In this document: positions 60,208-64,000 of the stretch, piece after piece
Layout: each line of letters starts with the position of its first letter
How positions within the stretch are numbered: the stretch's first letter is position 1
From: Caballeronia novacaledonica
GTDB taxonomy: Bacteria > Pseudomonadota > Gammaproteobacteria > Burkholderiales > Burkholderiaceae
Direction: 5' to 3'
Assembly: GCF_900258035.1 (NCBI RefSeq)
Contig: NZ_OGTP01000022.1
Coordinates: forward strand, 1-64,000
DNA: 64,000 nucleotides
The notes under the pieces: generated by a model
Databases searched by the model: none
What the model was told of the DNA's origin: nothing
Seen by the model: only the letters and a program-made list of their open reading frames with translations
Translations under genes and position numbers: made by a program

Positions 60208-61092
60208 ATGGTCTACAATCGAAGGGACTTTTCTTCGCGGCGCGCCATGCTGCTCAACGTACCCCCGCTCAATCAGGATCAAGCCGAGTTCCCGCTCTCG
60301 TTCAAGACGCTTGGCAAAGTCATCGAAGCTGTCGGCACACCGGATTTCGTGCCGCGTCTCACGCTGCTTCTCAACGAAGTCGTGCCGCTCAATGTCGTGC
60401 ATATCGAGCGTTCGCGTGTCGATCGCAGCAAGCCCACGGGCTTTCGCTGCGAATGGATCGGCAGCAGCGGCGTGGGCATGGACACGGGCGTGATCTCCGA
60501 AGTCATGACGCTCTACTACGACCGCTTCTACGACAGCGATCCGCTCTTCGCGGGCATTCGCGGCAAGATCGGCACGCTGCTCGTGGTGCGCGACATCGGC
60601 GCGATACCGCCGGGCGAATTTCGCCAGCGCCTCTTCGACGAAGCGCTCATCGCGCACGAATGCGTGCTCGCGCGCGGCACGCCTCACGCGCAGGATTCCA
60701 TCGCGCTCGAACGCGCACTCGACGCGCCGCCGTTCACGCTCGCCGAGATGAACCGCTTTCGCAACGTGAGCGAGTTCCTGTTTCCGCTGCTGGAGTTGCA
60801 CGCATCGACGAGCGCCGCGAAACGCGTCGCGCATCCGACTTCGTTCCTGCACCCGCTCGCGCAATTCGACGCCCGCATCGCCGCCGACGACGTGCGCCTG
60901 TCCAAGCGCGAATACGAAATCTGCACGCATCTCATCACGGGCCGCACGGTGCCGGAAGCGGCGGAGATCATCGGCGTGCGCATCGGCACGGCGGAGTCGT
61001 ATGTGAAGCGCGCGTTCGCGAAGCTCGGCGTGCGCACCAAGCGCGACCTCATCGCGTGGGGCCAGGCTTGCCCCCGTCTGACGGTCACGTGA
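60208..61092 (+). CDS. LuxR-type transcriptional regulator
   Basis: 294 residues. The C-terminal 65 residues hold the LuxR helix-turn-helix: LSKREYEICTHLITGRTVPE, then AAEIIGVRIGTAESYVKRAF and KLGVRTKRDLIAWG. The N-terminal 220 residues match no sensor domain I can name; there is no response-regulator receiver. ATG 60208 is used, but ATG 60247 is equally possible since the first 13 residues look unconserved. It is divergent from the cupin operon and precedes the ureohydrolase gene by 112 bases. Confidence 0.85.
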   Translation: MVYNRRDFSSRRAMLLNVPPLNQDQAEFPLSFKTLGKVIEAVGTPDFVPRLTLLLNEVVPLNVVHIERSRVDRSKPTGFRCEWIGSSGVGMDTGVISEVMTLYYDRFYDSDPLFAGIRGKIGTLLVVRDIGAIPPGEFRQRLFDEALIAHECVLARGTPHAQDSIALERALDAPPFTLAEMNRFRNVSEFLFPLLELHASTSAAKRVAHPTSFLHPLAQFDARIAADDVRLSKREYEICTHLITGRTVPEAAEIIGVRIGTAESYVKRAFAKLGVRTKRDLIAWGQACPRLTVT

Positions 61093-61204
61093 AGCGCCGT
61101 TCACATCGAACCGGCTCGATGTGAACATTTCGACTTCGTGATTTGCGAGGCTGTCCCGTCGCCTAACATCGCCCCGTCCACATAACGATGACGGGAGACG
61201 TGCC

Positions 61205-62176
61205 ATGCAGCGCGAACTCAACCAGCCGCTCGGCGGCAACGACATGCCGCGCTTCGGCGGCATTGCAACCATGATGCGCCTGCCTCAGGCGAACAGCACC
61301 GAAGGTCTCGACGCGTGTTTCGTCGGCGTGCCGCTCGATATCGGCACGTCGAACCGCTCGGGCGCGCGCTTCGGCCCGCGCCAGATCCGTTCGGAATCGG
61401 TGCTGCTGCGTCCCTACAACATGGCGACGCGCGCCGCGCCGTTCGATTCGCTGCAAGTGGCCGATATCGGCGACGTCGCCACCAATCCCTACGATTTGAA
61501 GGACTCGATCCGCCTGATCGAATCGGCCTACGACGCGATCGTCGCGAACGGCTGCCGGCCGATCACGCTGGGCGGCGATCACACGATCGCGTGGCCGATC
61601 CTGCGCGCATTGCACAAGAAGTACGGCAAGGTCGCCGTCGTGCATGTCGATGCCCACGCCGACGTCAACGACACGATGTTCGGCGAGAAGATCGCGCACG
61701 GCACGCCGTTTCGCCGCGCGGTGGAAGATGGCCTGCTTCAATGCGACAAGGTCACGCAAATCGGCTTGCGCGGCACCGGTTATCACGCCGACGACTTCGA
61801 CTGGTGCCGCGAACAGGGCTTCACGGTCGTGCAGGCCGAAGCGTGCTGGAACAGGTCGCTCGCGCCGCTGATGGAAGAAGTGCGCGCGCGCGTGGGCGAC
61901 GCGCCCGTTTATCTGAGCTTCGATATCGACGGACTCGACCCCTCGTTCGCGCCCGGCACCGGCACGCCCGAAGTGGGCGGCCTGACGGTGCAGCAAGGGC
62001 TCGAAATCGTGCGCGGCATGAAGGGATTGAACGTCGTGGGCGCGGATCTCGTCGAGGTGTCGCCGCCTTACGATCAGGCCGGCACGACGGCGCTCGTCGG
62101 CGCGAATCTCGCGTTCGAAATGCTCTGCGTGATGCCGGGCGTCAACTACCGTCGCGCCATCCAGGGACAATCATGA
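61205..62176 (+). CDS. Agmatinase-family ureohydrolase
   Basis: A 323-residue Mn-dependent enzyme that removes urea from a guanidino compound. Metal ligands are visible: His126 in LGGDHTI, Asp149/His151/Asp153 in VHVDAHADVND, and Asp240/Asp242 in LSFDIDGLDPSFAPGTGTPE. Length suits agmatinase, guanidinobutyrase and guanidinopropionase, which cannot be told apart by eye. A GGGAGA site precedes ATG 61205. Its stop overlaps the aldehyde dehydrogenase start (ATGA), arguing for one pathway. Confidence 0.92.
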   Translation: MQRELNQPLGGNDMPRFGGIATMMRLPQANSTEGLDACFVGVPLDIGTSNRSGARFGPRQIRSESVLLRPYNMATRAAPFDSLQVADIGDVATNPYDLKDSIRLIESAYDAIVANGCRPITLGGDHTIAWPILRALHKKYGKVAVVHVDAHADVNDTMFGEKIAHGTPFRRAVEDGLLQCDKVTQIGLRGTGYHADDFDWCREQGFTVVQAEACWNRSLAPLMEEVRARVGDAPVYLSFDIDGLDPSFAPGTGTPEVGGLTVQQGLEIVRGMKGLNVVGADLVEVSPPYDQAGTTALVGANLAFEMLCVMPGVNYRRAIQGQS

Positions 62177-63642
62177 ACATTCGCGACAATCACTCGATCC
62201 TGCTGCCCGCCGCGACGATCGCGGGTACGCGCCATGGCGCACCGAACCGGGACGCGGGTAACGCGATTCACAATGCATCGACGGGCGAGGTCATCGGCTG
62301 GCAGGAACACGCCGATGCCGGGCAAGTCGATGCCGCCGTGCGTGCGGCGCGCGCCGCGCTCGATGCATGGCGAAACCGCACGCCTGCTTCGCGCGGCGCG
62401 GTGCTGCGCAAGATCGCCGAACTGCTCGCGGCGGACCGCGCGCGTCTCTCGGCGATGCAGCAGCAGGTGAGCGGCAAACCGCCGTTCGAAGCCGACACCG
62501 ACGTCAGCGACGCCATCGCCACGTTCGAGTACTACGCGGACCTGTGCGCGGACGGTTCGCTCTTCGCCGCCGACACGCTCGCCTTGCCCGACCACACCGT
62601 GACCGGCGAGCGTCATTACGAAGCAGTCGGCGTGGCCGCGCTGATCGTGCCGTGGAATTTCCCGATGGTCACGACCTCGTGGAAGATCGCGCCCGCGCTC
62701 GCGGCGGGCTGCACCGTGGTGTTGAAGCCGTCCGAATTCACCTCGCCGGTCGAGCACAGGCTTGCGGAGATCATGGCGGCGGCGGGCGTGCCCGACGGCG
62801 TCGTGAATCTCGTGAACGGCGGCGGCGAAGTGGGCGCGCGGCTCGCGGCGCATCCGCTCATCGACAAGATTTCGTTCACGGGCAGCACGGCCGTGGGCCG
62901 CATGGTCATGCAGACGGCGGCGCAGGACATGAAGCGCGTGACGCTCGAACTCGGCGGGAAATCGGCGCTGATCGTGCGCGCCGACGCGGACATCGAACAT
63001 GCGGTCGCGCTCGCGGTGGGCGGCGCGTTCACGAACGCGGGGCAGATGTGTTCGGCCACGTCGCGCATCATCGTGCACGACGATGTCTATCGCAAGTTCA
63101 TGGCCGCCTTCGAAGCGGCGGTGCGCGCGCTCGTGGTGGCGTCGCCGCAAACGGAAAACGTCGCGATGGGTCCGCTCGTTTCCCGTGCGCAGCGCACGCG
63201 CGTCGAAGCGCTGCTCGCGCAAGGCGTCGCCGACGGTGCGAAGATCGCGTTCAGCGGCACGCTCGACAGTGCCTGTGCGGAAGGCTTTTTCATGGCGCCG
63301 GTCGTCATCGCCGAACCGGATACGGCAAACGTAGTGTGGACGGAGGAAGTGTTCGGGCCGGTCGCGTGCGTGAAATCGTTCCGGACCGACGATGAAGCCA
63401 TCGCGCTCGCCAACGCCACGCGCTATGGTCTCGTGGCGACGGTCGTCACGCGCGATGACGAAGCGGCACGCCGCTATCGCGATGCGCTGCGCGTGGGCCT
63501 CGTATGGATCAACACACCGCAACTGATCTTTCCGCAAGTGTGCTGGGGCGGACTCGGTTTGAGCGGCGTCGGTCGTGAACTCGGTGTGGCCGGGTTGCGG
63601 AGCTATCAGGAATTGCGTCATACGATCGTGTCGCGCGGATAG
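62173..63642 (+). CDS. NAD(P)-dependent aldehyde dehydrogenase
   Basis: 489 residues. Key features: VPWNFP at 159-164, KPSE as cofactor site, general base Glu259 in LELGGKSA, and nucleophile Cys293 in AGQMCSATSR. The betaine-aldehyde/aminoaldehyde dehydrogenase type is likely given the surroundings. It would oxidise the aminoaldehyde or guanidino-aldehyde produced by the FAD oxidase. It is translationally coupled to the ureohydrolase gene and is followed by a strong inverted repeat. Confidence 0.93.
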   Translation: MNIRDNHSILLPAATIAGTRHGAPNRDAGNAIHNASTGEVIGWQEHADAGQVDAAVRAARAALDAWRNRTPASRGAVLRKIAELLAADRARLSAMQQQVSGKPPFEADTDVSDAIATFEYYADLCADGSLFAADTLALPDHTVTGERHYEAVGVAALIVPWNFPMVTTSWKIAPALAAGCTVVLKPSEFTSPVEHRLAEIMAAAGVPDGVVNLVNGGGEVGARLAAHPLIDKISFTGSTAVGRMVMQTAAQDMKRVTLELGGKSALIVRADADIEHAVALAVGGAFTNAGQMCSATSRIIVHDDVYRKFMAAFEAAVRALVVASPQTENVAMGPLVSRAQRTRVEALLAQGVADGAKIAFSGTLDSACAEGFFMAPVVIAEPDTANVVWTEEVFGPVACVKSFRTDDEAIALANATRYGLVATVVTRDDEAARRYRDALRVGLVWINTPQLIFPQVCWGGLGLSGVGRELGVAGLRSYQELRHTIVSRG

Positions 63643-63657
63643 CGTCGCATAAGCGCT

Positions 63658-63702
63658 TACAGTCGATAAGCTGTAAATCGATTTTACAGCTTAGCGACTG
63701 TA
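63658..63702. repeat. 20-bp inverted repeat (19 of 20 matched) after aldehyde dehydrogenase
   Basis: Arms 63658-63677 and 63683-63702 pair at 19 of 20 positions around a five-base loop. Arms begin TACAGTCG and end in the complementary CGACTGTA; the only mismatch is at 63666/63694. No T-run follows, and an AGGAG ribosome-like site overlaps the right end. It could be an operator, a terminator needing Rho, or a recombination scar. Confidence 0.75.
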
Positions 63703-63712
63703 GGAGTATGCG

Positions 63713-63937
63713 GTGGACGATTCCGTGAAAACACGCGGCTACGACACGATCCTCGTTAGCGACGCCCACACGACCGAGGACATGACGCAATGGGGCGCGC
63801 CGCCGCCGGAAGCCGTGATACCCCACACCAACCTGTACTGGCGCAATCAAAGAGCGCCGGGCCGCGCGGGCGGCGTCATCGAAAGCAGCGAAATCGACCT
63901 TCAACTCCCCTCCAGCTCCCCAAACAACCAGTCCTGA
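63713..63937 (+). pseudogene. C-terminal remnant of an isochorismatase-like cysteine hydrolase
   Basis: 74 codons open from GTG. VDDSVKTRGYDTILVSDAHT is the C-terminal block of isochorismatase-fold hydrolases, where normal members exceed 170 residues. The parts with catalytic Asp, Lys and Cys are missing because the upstream DNA is the end of the aldehyde dehydrogenase gene and the inverted repeat. AGGAG lies seven bases upstream, so it may still be translated. The end overlaps the opposing LysR gene by 37 bases. A truncated relic is the best reading. Confidence 0.6.
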
Positions 63938-64000
63938 AAACTCCTCACCTTCGGCAAATCCGCATACGACTTGAGCAGATTCAACGTGTAGCCGTTGACC
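63901..64000 (-). CDS. LysR-family regulator, C-terminal end (partial)
   Basis: The last 32 residues of a minus-strand gene that enters at the window edge. The translation starts VNGYTLNLLKSYADLPKV and then reads RSFQDWLFGELEGS before TGA at 63903-63901. The FQDWLFGE block is the usual last helix of LysR effector domains. The rest lies outside the window. Confidence 0.6.
   Translation of the reverse strand, partial: VNGYTLNLLKSYADLPKVRSFQDWLFGELEGS

Overview
The window reads as a chromosome segment of a betaproteobacterium of the Burkholderia sensu lato group (Paraburkholderia or Caballeronia type). GC content is high and coding is dense. Two OmpC-type porins, an NnrU protein, a SiaABCD operon and an aryl-polyene cluster with an ammonia-lyase all fit that group. 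I see no tRNA, rRNA, insertion sequence, CRISPR array or replication origin. Species assignment is inference.

Left part (1-13 kb). The end of a glycine-zipper protein is followed by an AraC regulator with an alpha/beta hydrolase and a divergent NmrA-type reductase. Next comes a translationally coupled pair of dynamin-like GTPases (3203-7152) that matches LeoBC/LeoA, the make-up of the Eleos anti-phage system. Then follow a 2-hydroxyacid dehydrogenase, an MFS carrier, a citrate-synthase-like protein fused to a DNA-binding domain, and a PoxB-like ThDP enzyme.

Middle part (13-34 kb). An isolated FlgM-like protein precedes a probable polyphosphate module (CHAD protein, DUF1488-like protein, PPK2). 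The siaABCD signalling operon follows, with a SiaA that carries soluble CBS-like domains. Further on are a BON protein, a branched-chain-type substrate-binding protein, bluB, glgP and a porin. A MarR-controlled cluster encodes a nitrilase, an NmrA reductase and a Tat-exported epoxide-hydrolase-like protein; identical palindromes mark the marR start and the nitrilase leader. An uncharacterised two-gene module (small protein plus membrane M48 protease) and a lipoprotein-type guanyl ribonuclease close this part.

Right-centre (34-53.2 kb). A large aryl-polyene pigment cluster fills this region: 18 minus-strand genes from 53232 to 36347, 15 of the 17 junctions overlapping. It holds four ketosynthase-fold proteins, two acyl carrier proteins, a ketoreductase, a dehydratase, an acyl ligase fused to a hotdog domain, an ammonia-lyase for the aryl starter, acyltransferases, a glycosyltransferase-acyltransferase fusion, a thioesterase, a LolA-like carrier and an MMPL exporter. 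A methyltransferase and a flavin-dependent halogenase-like enzyme lie at its end.

Right end (53.9-64 kb). A minus-strand unit (cupin, FAD amine oxidase, LysR, NCS1 permease, porin) faces a LuxR regulator, a ureohydrolase and an aldehyde dehydrogenase. Together they look like uptake and oxidation of an amine or guanidino compound. The window ends with a strong inverted repeat, the C-terminal remnant of a cysteine hydrolase and the end of a LysR gene.
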